DNA of 64,000 bases from an uncultured Bacilli bacterium (GCA_934102055.1 CAKOSE010000003.1:1-64000); one strand, 5' to 3'. Positions 8,724-19,057 are shown, counted from the stretch's first letter. The notes: generated from the letters alone by a model not told the origin. Numbers and translations: made by a program.

Positions 8724-10493
8724 ATGAAACTTAATAAAAAAGCCTTTACCCTAGTCGAAGTCTTAGCAGTAGTAGCAATTCTTGCTATCCTAGCAACACT
8801 AATAATTCCAAGCGTTACAAAATATCTTAAAGGTGGTAAAGAAGATTACGATGAAAATCTAAAAAAACAACTCATCCTAGTAGCAAAAAATTATTATGCA
8901 GAAAACAGAGATAGATTACCAAAAAGAAATGGGAGTATCTCTAGCTATGTTACCTTAAAAGAACTTACCAGTCTAAAATACACTTCAAAAGATTTTATCG
9001 ATTCGAAAGGTAATAATTGTAATAATGATAGTTATGTAACAGCATGGCTAAATGATGATAATGATAAGATTGATTATTATGCTTGTATGAAGTGTGGAGA
9101 AGAGAAATATTATGATGATACAGAAAAATGTAAACTTCAATCAAATACCGAACCTGATCCTGAAAATCCAGAGAAACCAGTAGATAACAGTATAACTTGT
9201 AATGTGGATGCAGTTGATGGCACATACTCAACAGCTAAGTTAAGTATTGAAAGTAAAAATTCTGACGTAACCAAAATTCAATGGAAGAAAGATAGTGGAA
9301 AATGGAATACCCTTGACATATCAAAAGAATCCAATAAAAGAAACATTATTAAGCAGATCGATGTTAATGAGTTGGGTGGCGGTTTTGGTAACTATACGTT
9401 TAGAGCCATAAACGCAGACGGTATAATACAAAAATGCGGTTCATATACTTATGCTGAAACTCCTTCTACTATAACCACAAAAATATCGTCTAAAGTATAT
9501 TTAGTAGAAGATGAAAGTTTAGTTGATAAGGAAGTAAAAGACATAGCACAACGAGGAGTAAAATATGATGGTAAATGGAGTAAAGGTTGGATTTATGTAA
9601 AACTTAATTTTGATTCCAACAAATTTAAGTCAGTTAAAGCTGAAAATGAAGATTTAATGAAAAATAAATATTTTTGGATAAAAGACGAAGGAGAGCAAAC
9701 AGTTGATGTAAAATATACAGATATTAATAATAATTCTGGTACTATTGCTATAACTGCTAAACTTGATAGAACCCCTCCTAAAATTGAACCAATCTCTAAT
9801 AGTAGTAATGGAGTATGGACAAAGTATGACGTTACTGTAAAAGTATCCGCTGCAGATCAATTATCAGGTGTTAAAGATATTAACTTTGGAACAGCAGATC
9901 ATGAAAAAACAACTAACACTTTTGATGGAAAGTATGATTCTTATACTGGTCTTAAAACTAAAAAAGCCAGCGCTACTAAGAAATGGAAAGCTACAGATCA
10001 AGATATTTCTATGTTCATTAAAGTTGTAGATGCAGCGGGGAATGAGGCTATTACTTGTAATAGTAACTTAAACGGTCAATGCTACACCAATGTAAGACAA
10101 GATATTACTCCACCTAATATAGGTCCTTCTGATATATGGCATTGTGGACGTGGAAAATCTGGGCAAGGATATGATTGTGATAAATATATTTATTATTTCC
10201 ATGATAATTTATCAGGTGTTTATCAAATGAAACATGGTCATTGTTATAAAGGCTACAATTGTACTAGTTTTTCTGGAGCTAAAGCAGCACTTGATTCAAA
10301 GAAATTAGAAGTAAGAGACTGGGCTGATAGTGGTTGGAGAACGGTTAATTACTGTATGACTGCTGGTTATACTGCTTATATCTATTTTGAAGTTTGGGAT
10401 AGAGCTGAAAATCATGCTACTTTTGGACCATATACTGATAGTGTTAATTCGGCTGCCTGTGTGAAAACTGCAAAATGTTCATGTGAAGGTTAA
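8724..10493 (+). CDS. very large pilin-like secreted protein with type IV prepilin signal
   Basis: The N-terminus KKAFTLVEVLAVVAILAIL is a type IV prepilin leader: prepilin peptidase would cut before Phe, giving the usual Glu at +5 and a helix of about 22 residues. Ordinary pilins have 120-200 residues; this has 589. Past the pilin helix (to about residue 140) are a Pro-rich linker and several Ig-like or Big-type domains (RTPPKIEPISN and DITPPNIGPSD mark domain joints). A Cys-rich C-terminal domain of about 120 residues holds at least nine Cys. The role is probably a tip adhesin or minor pilin. The ATG at 8724 follows GGAAGTGAT. Prepilin peptidase and a PilC-like protein are 47 kb away. Confidence 0.8.
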   Translation: MKLNKKAFTLVEVLAVVAILAILATLIIPSVTKYLKGGKEDYDENLKKQLILVAKNYYAENRDRLPKRNGSISSYVTLKELTSLKYTSKDFIDSKGNNCNNDSYVTAWLNDDNDKIDYYACMKCGEEKYYDDTEKCKLQSNTEPDPENPEKPVDNSITCNVDAVDGTYSTAKLSIESKNSDVTKIQWKKDSGKWNTLDISKESNKRNIIKQIDVNELGGGFGNYTFRAINADGIIQKCGSYTYAETPSTITTKISSKVYLVEDESLVDKEVKDIAQRGVKYDGKWSKGWIYVKLNFDSNKFKSVKAENEDLMKNKYFWIKDEGEQTVDVKYTDINNNSGTIAITAKLDRTPPKIEPISNSSNGVWTKYDVTVKVSAADQLSGVKDINFGTADHEKTTNTFDGKYDSYTGLKTKKASATKKWKATDQDISMFIKVVDAAGNEAITCNSNLNGQCYTNVRQDITPPNIGPSDIWHCGRGKSGQGYDCDKYIYYFHDNLSGVYQMKHGHCYKGYNCTSFSGAKAALDSKKLEVRDWADSGWRTVNYCMTAGYTAYIYFEVWDRAENHATFGPYTDSVNSAACVKTAKCSCEG

Positions 10494-10513
10494 AACTAAT
10501 AAATTAATATTTT

Positions 10514-10546
10514 GAAAGGACTCTTTATAGAGCCTTTCTTTTTCTA
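10514..10546 (+). terminator. rho-independent terminator of the pilin-like gene
   Basis: GAAAGG-A-CTC, TTTATA loop, GAGCCTTTC and a T-rich tail; one bulged A. Confidence 0.75.
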
Positions 10547-10554
10547 AAAAGTAC

Positions 10555-10583
10555 TTGTTTAAATATTAAAAATAGTATATAAT
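10555..10583 (+). promoter_or_regulatory. sigma-A type promoter of tig
   Basis: TTGTTT at 10555-10560, 17-base spacer, TATAAT at 10578-10583, 24 bases before the tig start. Confidence 0.6.
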
Positions 10584-10606
10584 ATACCGTATGAAGGAGA
10601 GATATA

Positions 10607-11893
10607 ATGAAAAAAGAAAATAATAAAGATAATAATAAAAAAGATAACGTTTTTGAAGAAATAGTTAAAATTGATAAAGATGAATTTGAAAAAGCTATTG
10701 ATAAAGCTTTCGACAAGAAAAAATCTGAAATTAAGATGGACGGTTTCAGAAAAGGAAAAGTTCCAAAAGATATATATTTTAAAAAAGTAGGAAAAGAAAG
10801 CCTATACATGGATGCTTTAGATATTTTATTACCTGATGCTTATGACAAGGTTATGGCAAATTATAAACCTATTATTGATCCAAGTGTAGAAATTAATTCT
10901 GTTGGAGAAGATGGTGTTGAATTCAAGTTTACTATTACTACTATGCCTTCTGTTGAAATTAAAAAATATAAAGGATTTAATCTAAAAAAGCCTGTAGTAG
11001 AAGTTACTGACGAAGAAGTAGAACACGAAATGGGCCATTTAGTTGAAAGATTTACTGAACTTGTTATTAAAGAAGATGGTGAAGTAGAACTTGGTGATGT
11101 TGCAGTAATAGATTTCGAAGGATTCAAAGATGGAGAACCATTCGAAGGAGGAAAAGGAGAAAACTATTCATTAGAAATAGGTTCTGGTACTTTTATTCCT
11201 GGATTTGAAGATCAAGTTATTAAAATGAAAAAAGGTGAAGAAAAAGATATTAATGTAACTTTCCCAGAAGATTATCATCAAGAAGACTTAAAAGGTAAAC
11301 CAGTTACATTCAAAGTTAAAGTTCATGAAATTAAAACAAAACAAGCTAGAGACTTTGATGAAGAATTCTTTGAAGATCTAGGCCTAGAAGGAATTGATTC
11401 CGAAGAAAAACTAAAAGAAGAAATAAAAGAAAATATAAAAGTTTCTAAAGAAAGAGAAGCTGAAAATAATTTTGTTGAAGAAGTACTTGCAAAAGTGGCA
11501 GAAAACACTACTGTAGATATTCCAGAAGAACTTGTAGAAGATGAAATCAATCATATGATGAAAAACTTTGAAGAACAAGTTAGAATGCAAGGTATGTCTC
11601 TTGAAGTTCTTTATGAAATGACTAAATCAAACGAAGAAAAACTTCGTGAACAAATGAAAGAAGAAGCTAATAAACATGTTTTATATAGAATTATTCTTGA
11701 AAAGGTAAAAGAACTTGAAAAGATTAACGTTTCTGATAAAGAAGTTACCGAAGAACTTGAAAAACTTGCTAAACAATACAACGTCACAACTGATGAATTC
11801 TTAGAAATGTATGGTGAAAAAGAAATGTTAAAATATGAACTTGAAGTTAAAAAAGTATTAGAACTTCTTGTTAAAGAAAACGAAAAGAAATAG
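10607..11893 (+). CDS. tig: trigger factor (ribosome-associated chaperone and prolyl isomerase)
   Basis: A 428-residue trigger factor with the three usual parts: the ribosome-binding domain with the signature GFRKGKVPK (about residues 46-54), a central FKBP-type PPIase domain (DVAVIDFEGFKDGEPFEGG, about 160-250), and a helical C-terminal chaperone cradle. It binds nascent chains at ribosomal protein L23 by the tunnel exit. It is single-copy here, with its own promoter and a strong terminator. Codon use is like its neighbours. Confidence 0.95.
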   Translation: MKKENNKDNNKKDNVFEEIVKIDKDEFEKAIDKAFDKKKSEIKMDGFRKGKVPKDIYFKKVGKESLYMDALDILLPDAYDKVMANYKPIIDPSVEINSVGEDGVEFKFTITTMPSVEIKKYKGFNLKKPVVEVTDEEVEHEMGHLVERFTELVIKEDGEVELGDVAVIDFEGFKDGEPFEGGKGENYSLEIGSGTFIPGFEDQVIKMKKGEEKDINVTFPEDYHQEDLKGKPVTFKVKVHEIKTKQARDFDEEFFEDLGLEGIDSEEKLKEEIKENIKVSKEREAENNFVEEVLAKVAENTTVDIPEELVEDEINHMMKNFEEQVRMQGMSLEVLYEMTKSNEEKLREQMKEEANKHVLYRIILEKVKELEKINVSDKEVTEELEKLAKQYNVTTDEFLEMYGEKEMLKYELEVKKVLELLVKENEKK

Positions 11894-11909
11894 ACTTTAA
11901 GCTTATACT

Positions 11910-11945
11910 AAATCTGCACGATGAGCTTGCGTGTGGATTTTTTCT
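11910..11945 (+). terminator. rho-independent terminator of tig
   Basis: An 11-base-pair stem (AAATCTGCACG with CGTGTGGATTT, including G-U pairs), then a T run. Confidence 0.85.
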
Positions 11946-11971
11946 TTAAGTTTATTTAGAAAGGTGTTTGT

Positions 11972-13153
11972 ATGGAAAGTATTATTTTAATAAAATATGG
12001 TGAACTTACTACCAAAAAAGATAATAGAAAAGAATTCATTAATATCTTATCAAAAAATATTAATGAGAAAATAAGTAAATATGATGCTAAAATTGTAAAA
12101 GATCGTTCTAGAATGTATATTGTATTTGATGATAAATATAAAAATCAAATTATTGATGTTCTTAGTAATACATTTGGTATTCATGCGTTTAATATTGTTT
12201 ATAAAGCTAATACTAATAATGATGCTATTTGTAATGAAGTTTTAAATCGTTTATCAAACATTACTTTTAAAACTTTTAAAATTGTTACAAAACGTAGGGA
12301 TAAATCATTTCCTATACCAAGTATGGATTTTAATAGAGTAGTAGCAGGCTTTATTTTAAAAAATATGAAAGATATTTCAGTAGATGTCCATAACCCAGAT
12401 GTTTATGTTAATATTGAAATAAATAAAGATGACACTTATATTTACTTCAATGAAATAAAAGGTCTAGGAGGATATCCCGTTGGCGTAGCAGGAAAAGGTC
12501 TCTTAATGCTTTCTGGAGGAATTGATTCTCCTGTAGCAGGATACTTATCACTAAAACGGGGAGTTAAACTAGAAGCCATTTACTTCGAAGCACTTCCTCA
12601 TACCAGTTTAAGTGCTAGAGAAAAAGTTATAAATCTTGCAAAAGAACTACGTAAATACTCTTCAAGTTTTAATTTATATGTTGCATCTATTACTGATTTA
12701 CAAGAAGCCATTTATGAAAAGATTGACTCTACTTATATGATAACTATCTTAAGGAGAATGATGTATCGTATAAGTGAAAAAGTAGCGCGTTCTAACAATG
12801 ATCTTATTTTAATAAATGGTGAATCTATCGGACAAGTTGCCAGTCAAACTCTTACTAGTATGAATGCTATAAATAGTGTTGTCTCTATTCCGGTCATTAG
12901 ACCAGTAGCATGTTTTGATAAACTAGAAATTATTGATATTGCTAAAAAGATTAATACCTACGAAACAAGTATTCTTCCCTTTGAAGATTGTTGTACTATT
13001 TTTGTACCTCGTCATCCAGTTATTAATCCAAGAATTGACAAATGCTTATTATATGAAAAAGCTATTGATTATGAATCTATGATCAATGATGTAATTGCTA
13101 ATATAAAAATTATAAAAATTGATGATAAAAGTGATTTTGACGATTTACTCTAA
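11972..13153 (+). CDS. thiI: tRNA 4-thiouridine synthetase ThiI (short form without rhodanese domain)
   Basis: A 393-residue ThiI. It has an N-terminal ferredoxin-like and THUMP region (about 1-165) and a PP-loop ATPase with LMLSGGIDSPVAGY (about 178-191). The family's ESIGQVASQTL motif follows. The enzyme adenylates U8 of tRNA and thiolates it, and in some organisms also supplies sulfur for thiamine. It ends after the PP-loop domain, as in most Firmicutes, so the sulfur carrier Cys would come from a separate desulfurase. The ribosome site is GAAAGGTG. Confidence 0.93.
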   Translation: MESIILIKYGELTTKKDNRKEFINILSKNINEKISKYDAKIVKDRSRMYIVFDDKYKNQIIDVLSNTFGIHAFNIVYKANTNNDAICNEVLNRLSNITFKTFKIVTKRRDKSFPIPSMDFNRVVAGFILKNMKDISVDVHNPDVYVNIEINKDDTYIYFNEIKGLGGYPVGVAGKGLLMLSGGIDSPVAGYLSLKRGVKLEAIYFEALPHTSLSAREKVINLAKELRKYSSSFNLYVASITDLQEAIYEKIDSTYMITILRRMMYRISEKVARSNNDLILINGESIGQVASQTLTSMNAINSVVSIPVIRPVACFDKLEIIDIAKKINTYETSILPFEDCCTIFVPRHPVINPRIDKCLLYEKAIDYESMINDVIANIKIIKIDDKSDFDDLL

Positions 13154-13195
13154 AACTTAAAAAATATACAGGTATAAATTACCAGTAAAATTGAC

Positions 13196-13224
13196 GTATG
13201 AAAAGCTGATATTTTCACATTCTA
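13196..13224 (+). promoter_or_regulatory. sigma-G (or sigma-F) forespore promoter of the SASP gene
   Basis: GTATG at 13196-13200, 17-base spacer, CATTCTA at 13218-13224. This fits the Bacillus sigma-G consensus (GHATR, 17-18 bases, CATWHTA) at every defined position and lies just upstream of a forespore-specific gene. Confidence 0.75.
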
Positions 13225-13247
13225 TAAATGTATAGGAGGTGAGAATA

Positions 13248-13457
13248 ATGAATCAAGCAAGCAACAATAGCAATAAACTAGTTGTTCCAGGAGCTAAACA
13301 AGCTATCGATGGTATGAAATACGAAATAGCTAGAGAATTTGGTGTTAATTTAGGACCAGATGCTACTTCAAGAGCTAACGGATCAGTTGGTGGAGAAATC
13401 ACAAAACGTTTAGTTGAAAGAGGAATGTCACAATTAAGTGGTTATTCTAATAAATAA
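13248..13457 (+). CDS. alpha/beta-type small acid-soluble spore protein
   Basis: A 69-residue SASP that coats and protects spore DNA. It carries both family signatures: KYEIAREFGV with the Gpr cleavage region around Glu-Phe-Gly, and GGEITKRLVERG near the C-terminus. AGGAGGTGA directly precedes the ATG at 13248, so the in-frame GTG at 13239 is not the start. It has a near-perfect sigma-G promoter and its own terminator. Its presence shows that the organism belongs to a spore-forming lineage. Confidence 0.95.
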   Translation: MNQASNNSNKLVVPGAKQAIDGMKYEIAREFGVNLGPDATSRANGSVGGEITKRLVERGMSQLSGYSNK

Positions 13458-13475
13458 TTGATATAAATTTTTATT

Positions 13476-13514
13476 AAAAGTGCTTCAAATTCGAAGTGCT
13501 TTTATTTTTAAACT
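13476..13514 (+). terminator. rho-independent terminator of the SASP gene
   Basis: AAAAGTGCTTC pairs with GAAGTGCTTTT over 11 bases using two G-U pairs; a T-rich tail follows. Confidence 0.75.
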
Positions 13515-13602
13515 TTAACAAACAAATGTTTGATTTAGTATTGATTTTCTTTTCTTTTCTTGTTATACTTATACTAACTTATATCGTATTAGGGAGGTAT
13601 TT

Positions 13603-15993
13603 ATGGATATATTAAATTTACTTGAAGAAAATACTAGTACTATTGTTGTTACTAGCTATAGTAATAAACTTAACATTTTAAAAAAACTAAACAATATAGA
13701 CAAGTTATTTGATGTTAATTTTATTACCTTAGATGAACTTACAAAAAGATATTATTTTTCCTATGATGAAAATGCTATTTATTATTTAATGGATAAATAT
13801 GGTTTTAATAGAGATATTGCAGGCATTTATCTTTCTAACATGTACTATGTTTTAGATAAAGATTATAATAATGATAAACTTAATACTCTAGTTAAATTAA
13901 AAAAAGAACTTGATAGTAAAGGGTTACTTATAAAAGATAATCTTTTTGAGGACTTTATTAAAGATAAAGAGATTATTTTTTATGATTATCGTTCTTTTTC
14001 TTGTCTTGAAAAAAATATGATCTCTCATCTTAAAAAATCTAACAAGTGTATTATTACATCTTCTAAGTCACCAAGTTATAAACATGTTGTTTATGAATTT
14101 GATACTATTTTTGAAGAAGTTGAATATGTCGCGAAAGAAATTTCTAGACTGATATCTTCCTCAGTTAGTCTATCTAATATTAAACTTACCAATGTTAATA
14201 GTGATTATTATGATATAATTACTAGAGTTTTTTCTATGTATAATTTAAGAGTTAATTTTGATAATAACAAGTTAATTTCTACAAAAGTTGCAAAAGATTT
14301 TTTGGTTATGGAAGGCTCTATAAGTGAGAGAATTAATGTCCTTTCAGAAAAGTATAAAAATTCTAAAGTTTTAGATAAAATCATTTCTATTTGTAACAAG
14401 TGCATATCCTTTGAAAATATCTCTATAGTTAATGAGATGATTAGTTATGATTTTAAAAACACTTATCTTGAAGAGGATATATACAAAAACACCATCGAAG
14501 TTATCGATTACTTAAATGATTATATTAGTGATGAAATGTATGTATTTATGCTATCTTTTCAAAATGATGTTCCAGTTATATATAAAGATGAAGATTTTAT
14601 AACTGATAATATCAAAAATGATGTTCTTTTAGATTCTACTTTTGAGAGAAACAAAATATCTAAAAAAGTATGTAAAGAAGCAATCTCTAGTATTCGCAAT
14701 CTTACTATTACTTATAAAAACAGTTCCCCAGCTGGAGTATTTTATCCTTCTAATCTAATTGGAGATATGGATATGTCTGTTATTAAACCTGATAATCTTT
14801 ATAATGAAAGTTATAGTAAATTATCAGATATGGTTAACCTTTCTAAAGGACTTGATAGCTACTTAAAAACCGGAGAAGTTACCAGTTCATTAAAGCTGCT
14901 ATATAATAGTTATGATGATATTAGCTATAACAGTTATGACAATAGTTTTACTGGAGTTTCCAAAAACTTACTTATGGATTATTTTTCAAAAGGTTATAAT
15001 TTATCTTATTCTAGCATGGATTCATTTTATAAATGTCCATTTAGATATTACTTATCTCATGTTCTTAAACTTGATATATACGAAGAAAGATTTGAAGCCT
15101 ACATAGGAAGTTTGTTTCATTACGTCCTTGAAAAAGCTTTAAAATGTGGAGGAGAAGTTTCATTTTACATTGATGAATTTATCAGTAATAGTGATAAATC
15201 ATTAACTAAAAAAGAAGAATTTTTTATAAAAAAACTATCTAAATCTCTTGAGTTTATTCATAAGACAATTTTAGATCATTTAGATAATTCTAATCTTAAA
15301 AACATGCTTTTTGAAGAAAGAGTAGTAGTAACAAAAGATAAAGATGTCTCTGTAACCTTTAAAGGATTTATAGATAAAATTATGTATGAAGAAAAAGAAG
15401 GCTCTACTATCGTTGCTATTATTGATTATAAGACAGGTTCAGCAGATATTAATCTTGGTTATGTTCCTTATGGTCTTTCTATGCAGCTTCCTGTTTATTT
15501 GTACCTTGCTAAAAATAGTAACAAACTTAAAAACATCAAGTTTGCAGGTTTCTATTTGCAAAGAATACTTTCGGGACCTTATAATATTTCCTCTAAAATG
15601 AGTCTAGAAGATCAAAAAAGAGATAGCCTCCTTTTAAATGGTTACTCTAATATAGATCAAGACACCCTTTATGAATTTGATAAAACCTATAAAATGAGTA
15701 AGTATATTAAGTCTATGAAAGTTTTAAATAATGGTAACTTCTTCAAGTATTCCAAAGTACTTACTGATGAAGAAATAGAAGTTTTAATTAACATGGTTGA
15801 TGATAAAATTGATAATTCTATTACTCTTATTAACAATGGTTGTTTCAACATAAGCCCTAAAAGAACAGAAAAAGAAATGCTTGGATGTAAGTTCTGTAAA
15901 TATAATGATATTTGTTTTAAAGAATCAAAAGATGACGTTTATATAACAATAGATAAAGATTTATCATATTTAGGAGGTGATGATAATGCCTAA
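13603..15993 (+). CDS. addB: ATP-dependent helicase/nuclease subunit B (AddB)
   Basis: A 796-residue AddB-like protein, shorter than the usual 1100-1170; the N-terminal inactivated helicase part is reduced. The C-terminal RecB-type nuclease domain is clear: KCPFRYYLSHVL supplies the first cluster Cys, GFIDKIMY and IIDYKTGSADI the catalytic Asp and Asp-Tyr-Lys, and GCKFCKYNDICF the remaining Cys of an iron-sulfur cluster. With AddA it resects DNA ends for RecA repair. It starts after AGGGAGG and overlaps the addA start by eight bases. Confidence 0.88.
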   Translation: MDILNLLEENTSTIVVTSYSNKLNILKKLNNIDKLFDVNFITLDELTKRYYFSYDENAIYYLMDKYGFNRDIAGIYLSNMYYVLDKDYNNDKLNTLVKLKKELDSKGLLIKDNLFEDFIKDKEIIFYDYRSFSCLEKNMISHLKKSNKCIITSSKSPSYKHVVYEFDTIFEEVEYVAKEISRLISSSVSLSNIKLTNVNSDYYDIITRVFSMYNLRVNFDNNKLISTKVAKDFLVMEGSISERINVLSEKYKNSKVLDKIISICNKCISFENISIVNEMISYDFKNTYLEEDIYKNTIEVIDYLNDYISDEMYVFMLSFQNDVPVIYKDEDFITDNIKNDVLLDSTFERNKISKKVCKEAISSIRNLTITYKNSSPAGVFYPSNLIGDMDMSVIKPDNLYNESYSKLSDMVNLSKGLDSYLKTGEVTSSLKLLYNSYDDISYNSYDNSFTGVSKNLLMDYFSKGYNLSYSSMDSFYKCPFRYYLSHVLKLDIYEERFEAYIGSLFHYVLEKALKCGGEVSFYIDEFISNSDKSLTKKEEFFIKKLSKSLEFIHKTILDHLDNSNLKNMLFEERVVVTKDKDVSVTFKGFIDKIMYEEKEGSTIVAIIDYKTGSADINLGYVPYGLSMQLPVYLYLAKNSNKLKNIKFAGFYLQRILSGPYNISSKMSLEDQKRDSLLLNGYSNIDQDTLYEFDKTYKMSKYIKSMKVLNNGNFFKYSKVLTDEEIEVLINMVDDKIDNSITLINNGCFNISPKRTEKEMLGCKFCKYNDICFKESKDDVYITIDKDLSYLGGDDNA

Positions 15994-18900
15994 GTGGACT
16001 TTAGAGCAACAAGAAGCAATAGATAAAGAAGGTAAAAATATAATAGTTTCTGCAGGAGCAGGATCAGGTAAAACAGCAGTACTTACTGCAAGAGTAATTA
16101 GAAAATTAAAAGACGGTATTGATGTTAATAAATTACTTGTTCTAACCTTTACAAATGAAGCAGCAGGAGAAATGAAAGACAGAATAAGAAAAGCAATAAA
16201 AAAAGAAGAATCATTAAAAAATCAACTTGATTTTCTTGATAGTGCTTATATCACTACTTTTGATAGTTATGCTTTATCCATTGTAAAAAAATATCATTAT
16301 TTACTTAATATCTCCAAAAACATAGGAATAGTTAGTTCTTCTATTATTAATATAAAAAAAGAAGAATTCATAGATATTATTTTTGAAGACTTATACAACA
16401 AAGAAGATAAAGATTTCTTATCTTTAATCGATTGTTTCTGTCTAAAAGATGATAAAGAAATAAAAAAACAAATTCTTAAAATCAATAATAATCTAGAAGG
16501 AAGATATGATAAAAAAGAATATCTTAATAATTACATTAATAGTTTTTATGATAGGAGCTATGTCAAATCACTAGTAGAGAATTATGTTTCTGTTATATTA
16601 GAAAAACAACAGGAAATAAAGTCTATATATGAAGAAATTTTAACCTTAGAAGATTCAAAAAAAGTTCTTGAATATGAAGAAAAACTATCTTCCTTTATAG
16701 CATCAACTACCTATGATGATATTAGAAAAAATGTTTGTTTTTATCTGCCTAGAATTGTAAAAAATTCAAAGTGTGAAAAAGAAAAGATTAAAGCCCTAAG
16801 AGAAGAACTAAAAGAATTAACTATATACGAAGACATTAATAGCTTATATGATACTTATATGAGTACTAAATGTTATGTTAAAGTCATTATTAACATAATA
16901 AATAAACTTGATGAAATGATTAGTAATTATAAAAGGAAAAATGATTCTTATGAATTCATTGATATCTCAAAAATGGCTATAGATGTAGTTAAAAATAACA
17001 GTGATGTTTGTAGTGAAATCAAAAACTATTATAATGAAATCATGGTAGATGAATATCAAGATACCAATGATTTACAAGAAACATTTATCAATCTAATAGA
17101 AAACAATAATGTATATATGGTAGGGGATATAAAACAGTCCATATATAGATTTAGAAATGCCAATCCAATGATTTTTAAAAACAAGTATAGTGCTTATAGT
17201 GATGGAAATACTGGTATAAAAATTGATTTACTTAAGAATTTCAGATCTAGAAGTGAAGTTCTTGCAGATATTAATAAGATTTTCAATAAAATTATGGATA
17301 GTTTTCTAGGAGGAGCAGATTATACTTTATCTCATCAAATGGTCTTTGGCAATAGCATGTATGATGAACAAAATAGTGACAAAATAAATAATAATCTTGA
17401 AATATATAACTACGATAGCAAAGAATTTAAAGATTATGACAAGAGTGAAGTAGAAGCATTTATTATTGCAAATGATATAAAAAATAAAGTAAATAATGGA
17501 TATATGGTCGTAGATAAAGAAACCAGCACCTTAAGAAAAGCGAAATATAGTGATTTCTGTATTATTATGGATAGGGGATCCGATTTTGATTTATACAAGA
17601 AAATTTTTGAATACGAAGATATCCCTTTAGTAGCATATCAAGATGAAAAACTTACCACTTCCTACGATGTATTTATTATTAAAAATTTAGCAAAATTTAT
17701 CATAAAAATTAAAAATAATGAATTCGATAAAGAATTCAAGTATTATTTTATATCCCTTTCTAGAAGCTACTTATATAGAAAGAGTGACGAAGAAATATTT
17801 AAGATTTTTAAAGATGGATCATTTAAACAAACTTCTTTATACGAAAAAGCAAAGAAAATAGCATATACTCTCGATGATATATCTTGTCATCAGTTTTTAG
17901 AAAGTATTTTAAGTGAGTTTTCCTTTTATGAAAAATGCCTTACATACCATGATATAGATAAAACCCTAATCAGAGTACTTAACTTAAAACAAATTGCATC
18001 ATCCCTAGAAGATCTCATATACACACCTTACGATTTTGCCTCTTACCTAGAAGAAATGATTAATAGTGATGAAGAAATTAAATATAAAGTAAACACCAAA
18101 GATAACGTCTCTGTTAAAATTATGAACATTCATAAATCAAAAGGTCTTGAATTTCCTGTATGTTATTTTTCAGGACTTTATAAAAAATTTAATATAAGCG
18201 ATGTAAGTGAAAAATTTAGATACGATAACAAATATGGAATTATTACCCCATATTATAAAGATGGAGTCGGAGACTTATTTACTAAATATATGATCAAAAG
18301 CGATTATATAAAAGAAGAAGTCTCAGAAAAAATCAGACTTCTTTATGTCGCAGTTACCCGTGCTAAAGAAAAAATGATCTTTGTAGGACCTCTAAATGAA
18401 GATATATATAATGATGAAAAAATAGTAAATAATGACACAAGATTAAAATATAGATCCTTCCTAGATATAATAAACACAGTAAAAGACGAATTCGAAGTCA
18501 ATATACAAAGTATTAACAAAGAAGATATATCCATGTCTAAAGACTATAATATGTTTAAAATAAAAGATTTAAAAGTACTAAAAGAGAATATAACACCTAT
18601 AAACAAACATAATATCAAAATAGAAAACAATATAATATCAATGAATAAATTCTCTAAAACAAATACAAAACTTAAAACACAAGAAGAAATAACCAACATG
18701 AAAAAAGGAACACATATACATTATGTTTTTGAAACAAGTGATTTTATGAATCCTACTAATGAATATGTTTTAAAACTTCTAAAACACAATCTATTCAAAA
18801 ATATAAAAGATTCAAAAATATATAAAGAATATGAATTCTATTATGAAGAAAACAACAATTCATATCATGGAATCATAGATTTAATGCTAGTATATAAAGA

Positions 18901-19057
18901 TCATATAGACATAATAGATTACAAACTATATGATGTATCTGACGATAACTATAAAAAACAATTAAACGGTTATAAAAAATATATAGAAAACAAAAGTAGT
19001 AAACCAGTTAATGTTTATTTATACTCTATATACCAAGATATAATCAAAGAATTATAA
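15986..19057 (+). CDS. addA: ATP-dependent helicase/nuclease subunit A (AddA)
   Basis: A 1023-residue UvrD-type helicase with a C-terminal nuclease domain. Walker A is SAGAGSGKTAVL; then come VLTFTNEAAGEM, the Walker B region MVDEYQDTN, YRFRNANP, and the motif V/VI region IHKSKGLEFP and LLYVAVTRAK. The nuclease end has HGIIDLMLVY and DIIDYKL. It is about 200 residues shorter than Bacillus AddA. The ATG at 15986 is chosen because AGGAGG ends at 15977, leaving a good spacer. It forms an operon with addB. Confidence 0.93.
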   Translation: MPKWTLEQQEAIDKEGKNIIVSAGAGSGKTAVLTARVIRKLKDGIDVNKLLVLTFTNEAAGEMKDRIRKAIKKEESLKNQLDFLDSAYITTFDSYALSIVKKYHYLLNISKNIGIVSSSIINIKKEEFIDIIFEDLYNKEDKDFLSLIDCFCLKDDKEIKKQILKINNNLEGRYDKKEYLNNYINSFYDRSYVKSLVENYVSVILEKQQEIKSIYEEILTLEDSKKVLEYEEKLSSFIASTTYDDIRKNVCFYLPRIVKNSKCEKEKIKALREELKELTIYEDINSLYDTYMSTKCYVKVIINIINKLDEMISNYKRKNDSYEFIDISKMAIDVVKNNSDVCSEIKNYYNEIMVDEYQDTNDLQETFINLIENNNVYMVGDIKQSIYRFRNANPMIFKNKYSAYSDGNTGIKIDLLKNFRSRSEVLADINKIFNKIMDSFLGGADYTLSHQMVFGNSMYDEQNSDKINNNLEIYNYDSKEFKDYDKSEVEAFIIANDIKNKVNNGYMVVDKETSTLRKAKYSDFCIIMDRGSDFDLYKKIFEYEDIPLVAYQDEKLTTSYDVFIIKNLAKFIIKIKNNEFDKEFKYYFISLSRSYLYRKSDEEIFKIFKDGSFKQTSLYEKAKKIAYTLDDISCHQFLESILSEFSFYEKCLTYHDIDKTLIRVLNLKQIASSLEDLIYTPYDFASYLEEMINSDEEIKYKVNTKDNVSVKIMNIHKSKGLEFPVCYFSGLYKKFNISDVSEKFRYDNKYGIITPYYKDGVGDLFTKYMIKSDYIKEEVSEKIRLLYVAVTRAKEKMIFVGPLNEDIYNDEKIVNNDTRLKYRSFLDIINTVKDEFEVNIQSINKEDISMSKDYNMFKIKDLKVLKENITPINKHNIKIENNIISMNKFSKTNTKLKTQEEITNMKKGTHIHYVFETSDFMNPTNEYVLKLLKHNLFKNIKDSKIYKEYEFYYEENNNSYHGIIDLMLVYKDHIDIIDYKLYDVSDDNYKKQLNGYKKYIENKSSKPVNVYLYSIYQDIIKEL

